A stretch of 49,482 nucleotides of DNA, taken from a virus. Positions within the stretch are counted from its first letter, which is position 1. Every line of letters starts with the position of its first letter. Where the stretch lies: positions 1-49,482 of IMG/VR virus record IMGVR_UViG_3300031885_000025, one strand, 5' to 3'. Of this stretch, positions 27,037 through 38,400 are shown piece after piece. A model generated the notes under the pieces. It was not told where the DNA came from. It saw only the letters and a program-made list of their open reading frames with translations, and made no database searches. The translations under genes and the position numbers were made by a program.

Positions 27037-28767
27037 ATGGTTGATGAAAGTGCTGGCGCAATAGCGAAATTTGATGTAATCTCCTTTGCAAAAAACATTT
27101 TAAACGAAGTAGGTAAAATACGTTCTTTCAGGGAGACTACAGACAGTACCACTGGAAAGGGTTTTGTTGTTTCGGCAGAATCTAATATAAATGCTTTCTT
27201 TAGATTAGTTGGGTTGCCTATGCTCGTAACCTTTAAGAAAAAAGATAAAACCAAAACGTCCTCGGGTGACCTAAAAGAAGGTGATCATTATTTAACGCCA
27301 GGATATAGTCAAACCTTTAGCAGGAAATTATCTGAATATGATATAGACAATTCCAAGGATGTAAAGAAAAATTTAGAGGGAAGAGAAAGTAAATTATTAG
27401 AGAATGAAAATAATGTTGGCACTAATGATATGAACAACGCTATGACTGGTGCGATATTATGGCCAATACCATTACTTGCAAATATTCCCCAAGAGACTAA
27501 TAAAAGCGAGGCGGAAATGATTGCCTCGGCCAAGGATCTTAAAAGTGTTTATAAGAGGGATGTTTTTAAAAAATTAAAGCCACTTATGACGACATATATA
27601 AAAGATGGCATCAAACCATTTAGGAATGAATTAGCAAGACCATTTTTAAGAGATCCAAAAGAGCAACTTATAGACAGTGAAACTATATTAACAAAACCAT
27701 TTATTGAGACAGTAGTTCGTACAAGGTTGGTATCTTGTGATGGTTCTGGTGCAGCTTGGGCTGCAGCGTCGTCTAGTGCCGCAGCAACTATGGCTGGGCC
27801 AACGGCAGCTGGTTCTGCGGCGGCATCGGCAGCAGCTATGGAGGCGGCTAGCGGTGGATCTACACAACAAAATAATGAAAATTTTTTAAACTCGCTCAAA
27901 CAGTATTTAAACGAAGAAGAGCTTAATGAAATTTTTAAATCTAATATAGAATTTTTCAAAAATGGTGATCTGCTTGAAAGATTTGTTGTATATCGTTTAA
28001 TAGATTCTTTAACTCAATTGGCAAAAGAATGGGTAGAAATTCAAAACATACAAGAAAGGTTGTTTTTGGAAACAAGATTTAATATTGTCATAAAAACCAC
28101 TTCATCTAAACAGAGTCCCTTTGGTAAAAGAACTGAAATAACTGCTGACGCAATGATGACTGAACAATCTGATCTTGGAATTAAGCTTCAGAATTTGCGT
28201 CAGAAAGAGGTAAAACAAGAAGCTCTGTTGAGTCTTCTACCCACTGAAGATGTAGTTACAGATGATAAGAATCTTAAAATAAAAAACACACAAAATGTGG
28301 CCCTCGCAGCGTTAGTTACACCTTTTGTTTCATTGGCGAGTAATAGTTTAATTCAGACGCGAAAACAGATTTCGGAACTAAATAACGAGTTGATAAAAAA
28401 GGGGCAAGAGATAGAAACACAGCGATTGCGTACGGAGATGATGACCGGTGAGTTTACGGGATTGTCGGTTCCCGATGTTGTGATAGTTATTACGGCACTT
28501 TTTATGGTCAGTAAGAAGGATTTAATAGGGCTGCTTGATGCAAATAGTATTGCAGAAATGAGAAAAGACCCAATTTTGAATAGTGCTTTAGACAGTTTAG
28601 GAATAGGTTCGCCCGATGCTGATGTCGACACTGTAAAGACGGCCCTTGAAAACTTAGAAAAACTTGTTGACCAGTTATATACATTTTTGAACAGCGAGAT
28701 ATTGAAGATCAAATATAAACCATCTAGGAATAGAAAAGTTTCTCCAAGAAGAGATAAGAAACGGTGA
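27037..28767 (+). CDS. Baseplate-locus helical protein with Ala-rich linker
   Basis: A 576-aa protein that I do not recognise. It is mostly helical and charged. Residues about 237-276 form an Ala/Ser/Gly-rich low-complexity linker separating two halves. The C-terminal half contains a long coiled coil (about 440-475) and ends in a very basic tail (about 555-576). There is no secretion signal, though one hydrophobic helix lies near 485-497. Its place between the hydrophobic protein and the gp25-like wedge suggests a baseplate or tail-assembly role. A good ribosome site (GGGAGA) precedes the ATG. Confidence 0.7.
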   Translation: MVDESAGAIAKFDVISFAKNILNEVGKIRSFRETTDSTTGKGFVVSAESNINAFFRLVGLPMLVTFKKKDKTKTSSGDLKEGDHYLTPGYSQTFSRKLSEYDIDNSKDVKKNLEGRESKLLENENNVGTNDMNNAMTGAILWPIPLLANIPQETNKSEAEMIASAKDLKSVYKRDVFKKLKPLMTTYIKDGIKPFRNELARPFLRDPKEQLIDSETILTKPFIETVVRTRLVSCDGSGAAWAAASSSAAATMAGPTAAGSAAASAAAMEAASGGSTQQNNENFLNSLKQYLNEEELNEIFKSNIEFFKNGDLLERFVVYRLIDSLTQLAKEWVEIQNIQERLFLETRFNIVIKTTSSKQSPFGKRTEITADAMMTEQSDLGIKLQNLRQKEVKQEALLSLLPTEDVVTDDKNLKIKNTQNVALAALVTPFVSLASNSLIQTRKQISELNNELIKKGQEIETQRLRTEMMTGEFTGLSVPDVVIVITALFMVSKKDLIGLLDANSIAEMRKDPILNSALDSLGIGSPDADVDTVKTALENLEKLVDQLYTFLNSEILKIKYKPSRNRKVSPRRDKKR

Positions 28768-28774
28768 GGACACA

Positions 28775-29203
28775 ATGTCTTTTGATTTAAAAATAGAAAA
28801 CAATGATTTGATTCTTAATCCTGATGGGACATTACAGACAGTCAGGGACAATGCTAAATTAGCACAGGATATTGTAAAGGGTGTTCTTACGCCACTTGGC
28901 TCAAATAAGTTTTTCAGGTGGTATGGGAGTACTATTAGTATTAGAACAATTGGTCAGGTAATGGATGCAACAATCACGCGTACTGAAATAGAGCGTTCTA
29001 TTCAGGATATGCTGAGTAACTTGATATCTCTTCAGAGGGCGCAGGCAAGAGTCCAATATGTAAGTGCTGGAGAGCAGATAGCATCCATCCAAAGTGTTTC
29101 GGCCCTAAGAGATCAGAATGATCCAAGACAGTGGCAGATTCTAGTAAGTGTTTTGACAAGAAAGCTGACAGTTGTTGAAGAGACTTTTGGTTTGGTGATT
29201 TGA
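28775..29203 (+). CDS. gp25-like (XkdS/DUF2634-type) baseplate wedge protein
   Basis: A 142-aa protein of the usual length for gp25/gpW/XkdS wedge subunits. It begins with the DLKIENNDLILNPDGTLQ strand pair, then NAKLAQDIVKGVLTPLGS, the region that in this family precedes the wedge core. A helix (RTEIERSIQDML) and C-terminal strands ending in TRKLTVVEETFGLVI follow. The wedge protein contacts the sheath and the baseplate J protein, whose gene starts 20 bases downstream. In other phages the pair is almost always adjacent, which supports both calls. Confidence 0.85.
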   Translation: MSFDLKIENNDLILNPDGTLQTVRDNAKLAQDIVKGVLTPLGSNKFFRWYGSTISIRTIGQVMDATITRTEIERSIQDMLSNLISLQRAQARVQYVSAGEQIASIQSVSALRDQNDPRQWQILVSVLTRKLTVVEETFGLVI

Positions 29204-29222
29204 ACAACGGAGTGACACCAAT

Positions 29223-32200
29223 ATGACCGTTTTCAAGAGTTTTAATAATGTTGTTCTTGAGATGTTACAGAAGTTGCAGTTAACGGAGCCAAGTCTTGAT
29301 TCTAAACCTGGCACCGTTGCGCGGGATTTGTTCATTGATTTACAGGGGCAACAGGTGGCAGATGTGTATGACGCCCTGAGGGATATCTCATCGCTTCAGT
29401 CCATAATGAATGTGACTGGACAAGATCTTGTGAATTATGGAGCAAATTACGGCGTAACAAAAAACTCGGGAACAAAATCGTCAGGAACGGCCGTTTTAAC
29501 TTTTAGGTCTATCGATTCGGATTTCCCGATTTCTTCGGGATCGGTAGTACGGGCACGCAATGGTATGCCCTTTTTAACTGTATCTACTCTTTCAATTTCA
29601 AAATCGCAGACAAATGCCTACAGGGCTAATGCTACTAGGCTTCGTCAGCAGCTTAATTTGGTTGGCATTACTGATGAATTTGCGGTAGAAGTGTCTGTTG
29701 AGGCTCAAAGTCCTGGCTCCATAGGTAATATTTCCGCATATTCTATAACCAGCCATAACATCCCAAATGTCAGTTCTGTCACAAATGTCGCTTCATTTTC
29801 GAGTGGAACCGATCTAGAAAATGATGCTTCCTTTCGTTCACGCATTCTAGCGGCTTTTGCTGGTACTAATGTTGGCACGGCACTTGGTTATCGTAGTATT
29901 ATCTTGAGCCTCGCCGAAGCGGTAGACGCTCTAGTAATAGAGCCTGGTGACCCGCTAATGATAAGGGATGGCACTGTTGTTGCCACAGATTCAGATGGTA
30001 ATTTAGTAGTATCTGAGCCTGGCACTGGTGGTAGAGTTGATATATATGTGATGGGAAATAACCCACAGTCTGGGACGGATGGATTTGTATATTATGACAA
30101 GAGTGGAAAGAATGATCCAACCGATTCGGCAAACAATTATGTTCTGGGGCAAAGCAGTCTTACGGCCTCAACCAGCCTGACGCTAAACTCAAGAAGAGTG
30201 GCTACGATGAATGGCACAGCACAAATGCCGACACAACCAATATCAGATATTGTGTCTATTAGTGGTAGTTCTTCGGGCCCAAATTTTGTTGAACAATATC
30301 TTGATGAAGTCGGTAACCTTCAAGGCAACTACAAACTTGTTAAGGATACTGGATATGCTGGTGGTAGTCCATTTGGGCTCGATAAGCTCGCCTGGACATC
30401 TGGCAAAATAAGTTTGATAGGAGAGTCTGGCACAAAAGGCGCTCTAAATGGTATTGACGGTTTGATGTTCACTGGTGTGCTTACCATTCCAGCGGTTAGT
30501 CAAGATGTACAAGTTGTTAACGAGAATTCAACAATTTCATCTTCACGCGAGTATGTCACGATGCGACACAAACCAGTTAGGACGGTTAGTCGCGTATTCA
30601 ACCTAACTACTGGAGAGCGTTATGTTATCAGTGACCAAAATCCAGATGGTACAGAAAGTATTAATTATACAGGCAGGATTAAAATCAGTGGGCGAACCCT
30701 GCCCACGGCAAGTGACATACTACAGGTCGATTATACGTGGATTTTCAGTTTCGATCCACAAATTGATTATGACAATCTTGATCCACGCGACCCATTAGAT
30801 GCCGTTCAAGACTCTGTAGAATGGGGTTATTCGAATTATATAAGGGATGAACTTGCTACAACTTCTCTTGATGCTTATAACAACCTATCGGTAACTACTC
30901 AATATATGGCAGACCGCATTTTGAGTGTAAATACTTTTGTTTCTGAAACAGCCCTTGTCGTACCAGCTGGTGCCTCAAGGAAAGCAGTTCAGGTGTTACA
31001 CGCTGTCGATAATATTCATAAAATAACCGACATTTCAAAAAGCAACAAGGAGGTTTATAATACTGCAAGGTATGATGGTAATTTTTCACATCTTATAATA
31101 ACCCTGCCGTCAGATACGGTAGCTGCTATTGGAGATACTGTATTAGTTGTATATAATCTAGAAGACATTTCTAATATTGATGGTTATAGTCCAGCAAGTG
31201 TTACAAACAATAAAATCACATTACATCCCAGCAATATTGTATTGCCAGGGACGCAAACTTTTGTAAATTATGTAATGGATTTTTTTAATATTATGTCACA
31301 AACCAACATCTCATCTATGCCAGTTTCTGGAAATGGGTTTAACTCGTTTGTGGGTGTTGATGGATATCAACCAGTACAAAACAGTTTTTCTGGCACAGCC
31401 GTTATAGAAAACAAGCGCAGATCGCCCAGCAATCTAATTTTAACCGTGTCTGGGATACCTACGGCTGGCACTATCAGGATTGTCGGAACAACTATAAATA
31501 GAATCGATGGCACATTGACCGTTTTGGCAGATAATAGCATTGATTTGTCTCCACTTATTAGGACTGCGGAAGGGTTAAGTGATACTGCAACAATACCTTC
31601 GTCAATTTATATAGCTAGGGCGATTTCAATGAGTGAGGTAACGCTGACGATAGATGAGAAAGTAAAATCCGAAGATTATCAGTTTGATCTTACAAATTAT
31701 CGACTCAAAAATTCAAAATGGGACAAGGCAGATGCGATTGAAGTATCTTCACTCAGGAATACGGCAGTTGGTTTGGAACAGACTGCCGTGAACATTGCCA
31801 ATCCTGTTGTTACGGGAACGCACTTGCGGGTTGTATTCTACTATGCCAAAGAAAACGATTATGAAGATATATTTTTCTCCAGAAATGGCTCAGCCATAAC
31901 CAATAGAAGATTTGGTTACATATCTTCGGTAAATAGGATTTCCGGCATACAGGATTCTGGTGGTTCAATTTCAGGCAAGGCCATTATTGATTCGTTCAAC
32001 CAGCCCGCTACCAATTCGGCCTATGAGACTGATTATGATTACACAGCGCCAAAAGAAAATGAAAGAATCACCATAAATTTTGAATACAACAAACTAATAA
32101 CGGACTCCACTGAAGCCATAGAGGGAAAAAGACCCATAACATCAGATGTGTTGGTAAAAGCTGCTTTACAAATTAAGCTTGATGTTGATGCTAAAATTAT

Positions 32201-32468
32201 TGTAACAACGGCATATAAAGACAGGAAAGAAACGGTTAGGCAAGATGTGGCTGATAATATCACGGCCACATTAACGGCTTCGGCATTAGGCACAACCCTG
32301 GACTCTTCTGATATTATAAATAATGCTTACAATGTGGCAGGGCTTGATAGAATAACAATTATGAGATTCAATAAGGCTAATGTAATTGGGACTAAACTAA
32401 GCATTACTGCTAGTGAGAATCAATATCTGTCCCCAGGGACGGTTACTGTAGAGGTAGAGGAGCGATGA
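29223..32468 (+). CDS. Baseplate J family (gp6-like) wedge protein
   Basis: A 1081-aa protein. The N-terminal ~250 residues carry the family pattern: KPGTVARDLFIDLQGQQVAD, then NYGANYGVTK, an ISSGSVVRARNG strand pair, AQSPGSIGNI and a DASFRSRIL helix. The rest is longer than in small phages (often 300-660 aa) and consists of beta-rich insertions, with a C-terminal helix-strand domain (about 980-1081) containing DVLVKAALQIKLDVDAKI. It forms the dimeric wedge ring that closes the baseplate. It overlaps the next gene by 4 bases (ATGA). Confidence 0.9.
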   Translation: MTVFKSFNNVVLEMLQKLQLTEPSLDSKPGTVARDLFIDLQGQQVADVYDALRDISSLQSIMNVTGQDLVNYGANYGVTKNSGTKSSGTAVLTFRSIDSDFPISSGSVVRARNGMPFLTVSTLSISKSQTNAYRANATRLRQQLNLVGITDEFAVEVSVEAQSPGSIGNISAYSITSHNIPNVSSVTNVASFSSGTDLENDASFRSRILAAFAGTNVGTALGYRSIILSLAEAVDALVIEPGDPLMIRDGTVVATDSDGNLVVSEPGTGGRVDIYVMGNNPQSGTDGFVYYDKSGKNDPTDSANNYVLGQSSLTASTSLTLNSRRVATMNGTAQMPTQPISDIVSISGSSSGPNFVEQYLDEVGNLQGNYKLVKDTGYAGGSPFGLDKLAWTSGKISLIGESGTKGALNGIDGLMFTGVLTIPAVSQDVQVVNENSTISSSREYVTMRHKPVRTVSRVFNLTTGERYVISDQNPDGTESINYTGRIKISGRTLPTASDILQVDYTWIFSFDPQIDYDNLDPRDPLDAVQDSVEWGYSNYIRDELATTSLDAYNNLSVTTQYMADRILSVNTFVSETALVVPAGASRKAVQVLHAVDNIHKITDISKSNKEVYNTARYDGNFSHLIITLPSDTVAAIGDTVLVVYNLEDISNIDGYSPASVTNNKITLHPSNIVLPGTQTFVNYVMDFFNIMSQTNISSMPVSGNGFNSFVGVDGYQPVQNSFSGTAVIENKRRSPSNLILTVSGIPTAGTIRIVGTTINRIDGTLTVLADNSIDLSPLIRTAEGLSDTATIPSSIYIARAISMSEVTLTIDEKVKSEDYQFDLTNYRLKNSKWDKADAIEVSSLRNTAVGLEQTAVNIANPVVTGTHLRVVFYYAKENDYEDIFFSRNGSAITNRRFGYISSVNRISGIQDSGGSISGKAIIDSFNQPATNSAYETDYDYTAPKENERITINFEYNKLITDSTEAIEGKRPITSDVLVKAALQIKLDVDAKIIVTTAYKDRKETVRQDVADNITATLTASALGTTLDSSDIINNAYNVAGLDRITIMRFNKANVIGTKLSITASENQYLSPGTVTVEVEER

Positions 32469-35400
32469 CCAACATACGCATCACCAAACTGCTCGTAAGA
32501 AGCAGTATTCAGGTAGATGTACATTTTACATCTAACCTTGACACAAGAGTTGGTTTGGACAATGTGGCCATTAAAGGTGCTGGTGGTGGGATATCAGATC
32601 TAAATGTGATATCTGCTACCGTTTTGGGTAATGTTTTGTCAGTGGGCGTCCGCCCAATGATCCCAATGGGGTACTATGAATTCATTTTATCATCAACATC
32701 TCAACAGCAGGTGCGTGGTGCTAAGGGTGAGACCTTTATAGAAGATGGGTTTACAAATCATGTGTTCTTTATGGGTGTCCAAGAAAGCAATGATATTCGT
32801 GATGCGATATTAGATGGGTTGCCCAAAATCTATAATACAGACGCAAATACATTGATTTTTAAAGCTATTGATGCTGGGGCGAAAGAGATACTGGATGTGG
32901 TGCACGATGCTGGGGAAGTGAAAAGTGCAAATTATGTTTCCATAGAGATTGCCGACGAACAAATTACTCGTGGTGCGGGGCCATATGATAGGTTCTCGCA
33001 TGAGGGTGCGTTTCAAATATTGCGTGTAGGCTCTGATGCAACGGGAGCCACGGAGAAGGGAAGAATTTCTTTTGATAGCTTTCCTGCTGATCCAGTAAGC
33101 CTACAGCAGATATTTGTGAACGAAGAGGTAGTTTCAAATCTATCCGGATCGCCTAATAGTTTCGTTGGGCTTCTCATCAACCTTACAAACAAGCCAGTCA
33201 TTATGGTTACTTCTATTGTCCTGATAAGAGATTCGATAGAATATGAATATGATCTCGAACAATACAAATATGGCATTAAAGAAAATAAATATGATTCCGA
33301 GAATTCATATCTGGCTCTTGATTTAAATGATGGTCAAATAAGACTGAATGACGCGGCTGTTCCTGGTTTCCCATATCCACAGGGAAACGACGAAATAGTG
33401 GTGAGCTATTATTACAAACGAGTTGGGCGAAATGTGTCTTCAACTTCTGTCAAAATCTTTTCTGCCTTAGATGCCATTAGAGAATCTGTCCCAGCGGTGG
33501 CAACATTGTTTTATTTGGCACACGCACCTGTCATAAATAGCTATGGCAATGTGCCGACTACCAATGGAGTTGTATGGCTTGATCCAAATATGAATTTTGA
33601 CCCAACATCTAAGCATCCTGCCTTTTTGTTTGAGTTGGCATATAATCAATCTAATCTTCCAAAAGCTCCTGGTGAGTTTTCTGTTAACTACAATACAGGA
33701 CAGGTCTTTGTCTTTGGAGTAGATGGTAGTGGTACAGATGGCACTACGGTTATTCCACCGGTCGCTACATATAAGTTCGAAAAGACCTATCAAGATGGGC
33801 TCGATTATGTGTTTTCTACAGATTTGAATGAAATCGCCTCTATGCCAGACAGGGATTTGCGATACAGCTCTGCGACTGTCAGTTTTGACTATGAAGATGA
33901 CTTTGCAGAAGGAACTGATTTCCTATTTGCCTCTCATATTGAAGTGGCTAGCGAACGGGTGAATAACAGACTGATTGAAAATATTGGCGTGAAATCGTTA
34001 TATAGTCCGGTTAGAGAAGTGTTCAGGATCTTTAATGAAACGACTGGAGAAATCTACACTCCTACCAGGACATATGGAAATGAAATATATTTCTCGGGCA
34101 CAAATCTTCCAGTCATACTTAACTCTACACGCGAGTCCGCTGAGTTTGAACAAATTATCCAATCACAGCTGATAGTAACAGATGACACGACAGCTTTAGC
34201 TGGACGCCTATTTGTTGTAAAGCTTTCTGACTATAACATAATTGCTGGAACTGGTGATTTTGTCGGAGCGAGTTTCAACAGTTCATTACACTTTTCAGAT
34301 GATACTGTGTTTGTGCGTGAAATATATTATGACCTTTTGGATACATTAAGTGACAATCTAATCCGCCTGCAAAGCATTGGCGATTATATGGTAGATTATG
34401 TATATGGCATCGCATATGTGATAGTTTCTATAACAGAAAGTTTGTCTGTTGGCGATGCCTCATATCGTCGCGGGAGGATTAAAACTAGACATAAGCATAT
34501 AACGAGAGCATCTGATGTTTATAGGAGTGCTTCCCCGACTGCACTCAATGCTAGAACATTCGTAGTCAGTCATATATACGATGATACTATTGAGCTTTTA
34601 GGTCAAAGCTCTGCAACGCCAGCAGATGCTTATGGTTATTTGGAACAAGTTGGTGAAAGGTTTGTTGGAAGCAATGCAATTATTGTTGAAAATACATCTA
34701 TAGGAAATACGATTACGGTAAGTCAGGATATCTTTCGCTTAAGACACATTTTCCAAGTGTCTGATTTGCACACCACTTACGAACCTATCGATTTTATGGA
34801 AGGTGCAACTATTTTTTCATCTTCTCCGAATATTGTGATATTAGGCGCGTCTGGCGTTATGATAAGAGATGATAGCAGTGGGCTTGCTGTACAAGCTGCT
34901 GGGACAAGGAGATTCATAATAGCTGAACGCTTAGCATATATGGCATTGATGGGTCTGGCAGAACTAAAATCCGCCCTAAGTGTACAGGATCTTTCAAGTG
35001 GAGAGAACTACTACTCACAGGGCGCAGATGGATATGTAGATGTCATTACCAATAGAATATATCTGCCATCTACAACTTCGGCTATCATTGGGACTGTTGT
35101 TGTAGCGAACTACCGTGCCGCTTTAAGAGGTGGCGCGGCTGTATTGGTCGATTATACACCAGGAAACATATTTGTTGATTATTCCTATTCAAGAGACGAA
35201 ATCCTTATCAGTTATGAGTATGGCGATAATGTTCTAGATTGGGGTATTTCCAATACTCTTTTTGAGGGTGATACATACTATGTGTCATATCGTTATGGTG
35301 CATTGAGAAACGCACTTCGTGATAACTTTGGCGTCTTGACGAGCATAGAAGAACTTTCCACCATACCTGACAATCTTGACAGGGAAACATATAGACACGC

Positions 35401-38400
35401 TGTTGCTGGTGCTCTACAATCATTTATAAAGGGGCCCACGATTCCGTCGATTAAAAAATTGGTTGAATCTATAACACAAATCAATCCAAACATTATAGAA
35501 TCGGCATTCCTGGAATGGGTGCTTGGCAGGGACTATTTACACCTTCTACCTATGAAGTTAAATGCGAACATCACAGAAGAGCTTCCGACATTCCTGCCAG
35601 GAAAATTTGGTGATGGGCTGTTTCTGGACAAAGACGGTCAGACAGCCTCGATTCCAGCCAATTCCAATTTAAGAATGGCCGAAGGAACCTGGGAAGCTTT
35701 TGTGGTTCCATATTGGGATGGGATAGATAATGATGCTGAGTTGGCATTCGATGTGTTTTTTGATGGTGTCAGAGATGTAAATAGAGTATTTATTGGCTCC
35801 TCAAATATACATCCAGAAAGCATTCCATTTACTCTTGGAAAAGACGATTTGGGTGTGCTTGGAAGGCCTAGCCTGTTACACGATGAGACTGGTTATTTTG
35901 TTTGGTATGATACGACTGCAAAGAAGTGGCGACTGCGTACAAGGGCGCTTGTAGGTGATAGCAGACTCTTTACGGGCAGGATAACCACCACTGGAGAATT
36001 CTATAATGTCAAAGTGGCCACCACAGCCGATGGCTATGATGGTTATGATTCGCAGATTATAAACGAAGATAATGACAGGTTGTGGTCAACTGATGAATCA
36101 GTGAGATTTTCATTCGTGGTTGATGCATATGATGTTTTGAATATCAGCTTTGATGCATACGATGTTGAAACAGGTGATTTTTATGGATTTGATGGAATCG
36201 ATTTCACATCTGACAATATCCATTATTTATTTGATACTGGTGCTGACCGTAATTACGACCGTATGTCGTTATACAAAGATGGAAAGGGGTTCCTAAAATT
36301 TAGAGCTTATGATAGTAATAGGCGCGTCAAAATATTAAGTGCTAATATCCACGATGTACTCGCCGAATCTGTCGGCAGAAATTGGAAGCGCCAAGAAACT
36401 CATCATGTGGCCGTTTCGTGGAAAATTGGTACTGTTGAAATGCTTGATGAGATGCACCTGTTTATTGATGGACAAGAAATTGAGAATACATATAGATTTT
36501 CTGGGTATTTGAACCCACTCGTTAACGCTAAATATATGGACGGTGCAAGGGAGATTCTCGACACCTATGCAATAGTTCCAACTATCGGTGGTTTTGACCT
36601 AGTAACAACTGTGGGCAGCAATGTCGTAACATCAGCCTCGGCACAGTTTGTCGTTAGTGGCATTCAGACTGATTTTAGGTTTGTAATCTTAGACGATACA
36701 CCAGATGGCATCGCTACGAGGACATCACCATATGTTTATGTAAAAAGTGTGATCGATAATCATACCCTTCATTTAAAAACAGGCCTTGGTGTAGATTACA
36801 GTGTTATTTCTGGTCTGACGCGTGTAAAATACTCGATAAATCCACTTACATTGAAAACCGTGACAGATCCGCTGGTGGAAAAAATTAGGGTATTTAAAGA
36901 AAACACAGTCGAAACGGAACTCAACTCGCCTAGCAGTTTGGTTCCAGATTATAACTATAACAAAGATGGTTATCAGAGTTATGTTGAAATTTACAACGGC
37001 GTGGAAATCGGTGATGCCATAATACTCAAGACCTATGGCCTAGTTGTTTCGCGCTCCATACAACTAGCATATATATGGCCCGATCTCAAAACTAATATAT
37101 TGGATACGATTACTCCAACTCCAATTTCAGTAGCTGATATAAACATCACCAACCTTATAACCCGCAAAGTGGCTTTGGAAATTGGATTTTTTGCGCTTGT
37201 GGCGACTAATGTGGGTGGACATTTAATTTCTTCACTATCGGCAAGTCTTGACTATTGTCAGCCGTCTAATACGGTGACTGGCAGAAGACTTGCGGCCATC
37301 ATATCTGGCGACAACTTTGATTTTACTGGTATCAACAAAGTCTATTTTATGGGCGATACTACCGACGGATATGATATGGAGGTTTTGGATTTTATAGATA
37401 CTGGTAGGCAGGTTACCACTAAATATTTTACATCCATAGTGGACATATTTGCTGTTTTTACGCCAACCGATGTATTGAAGAAGATTGGTCTTATTGAGAT
37501 CAGAGAAGCTCTGCCAATAAATATGCAAGATAATGGCGGTGAATATGCTGAAGTGCATTTGTCAGTCCAAGATCAAAACGGATCGGACGGCTATGCTGCT
37601 ATTGGCACTAGGCGTTTCACCGACACAACAGCAAGATTTGGTAGCGAAGATATCGGGAAATACCTGAATATTACATTTCCATCGGCAATTGCTGGCACAT
37701 ATTCTATTGTTGATGTGCCACTTGATCCTTCAGGCGTGGTAAAGGATTCTGACACTGTGATTCTCGGAAGTGCTTGGGGAGTAAATTGTTTAAATGCTGT
37801 TTGGCGTGTAATAAACACATCGTATGGGGATAGTGGCTTTGCTAATGGGTTAATAACATTAGAAATAGTTGGAAGCGGTGGTCTACCATTCCTCCTAAGA
37901 AGCTGTTGGTATGAAATAGATTTTCCAACATATGTTACTATTCCGTGGGATCGTATGCCTGATAGTTTGTATGTCGGATCTGATATGTTCGGAACACATC
38001 CTACAAATGCCGTTGTTGATGAAATGAGAATTCTTGATGAAATGTCTACTGATACTAGGCGCGGTGAATCTACAGCAAGTTCTGGTAGGTCAATTACAAC
38101 TGATGCTAGAGTTGTTAAAGAATATAGTAAAACCACTCAAACGCTCGGTCTGTTTCACTTCAATAACAATGTAATAAATAGTGCTGACTTTATATCTGGT
38201 TTTTCAGGATCATATAGGCAGAGCGAAAACAGCGTTAATGCGAATTTTGAACAATCCGCCGTTTTTAACTCGAAGAACGCTATGATTGTAGATAATAAAT
38301 CAATTTTCGGAAACAATAGCGGAACCATAGAGTTTTGGGTGAGTCCAATTCTCGACACATATAATGACCCGACACCCAGATATTACATTGACCTATCTTC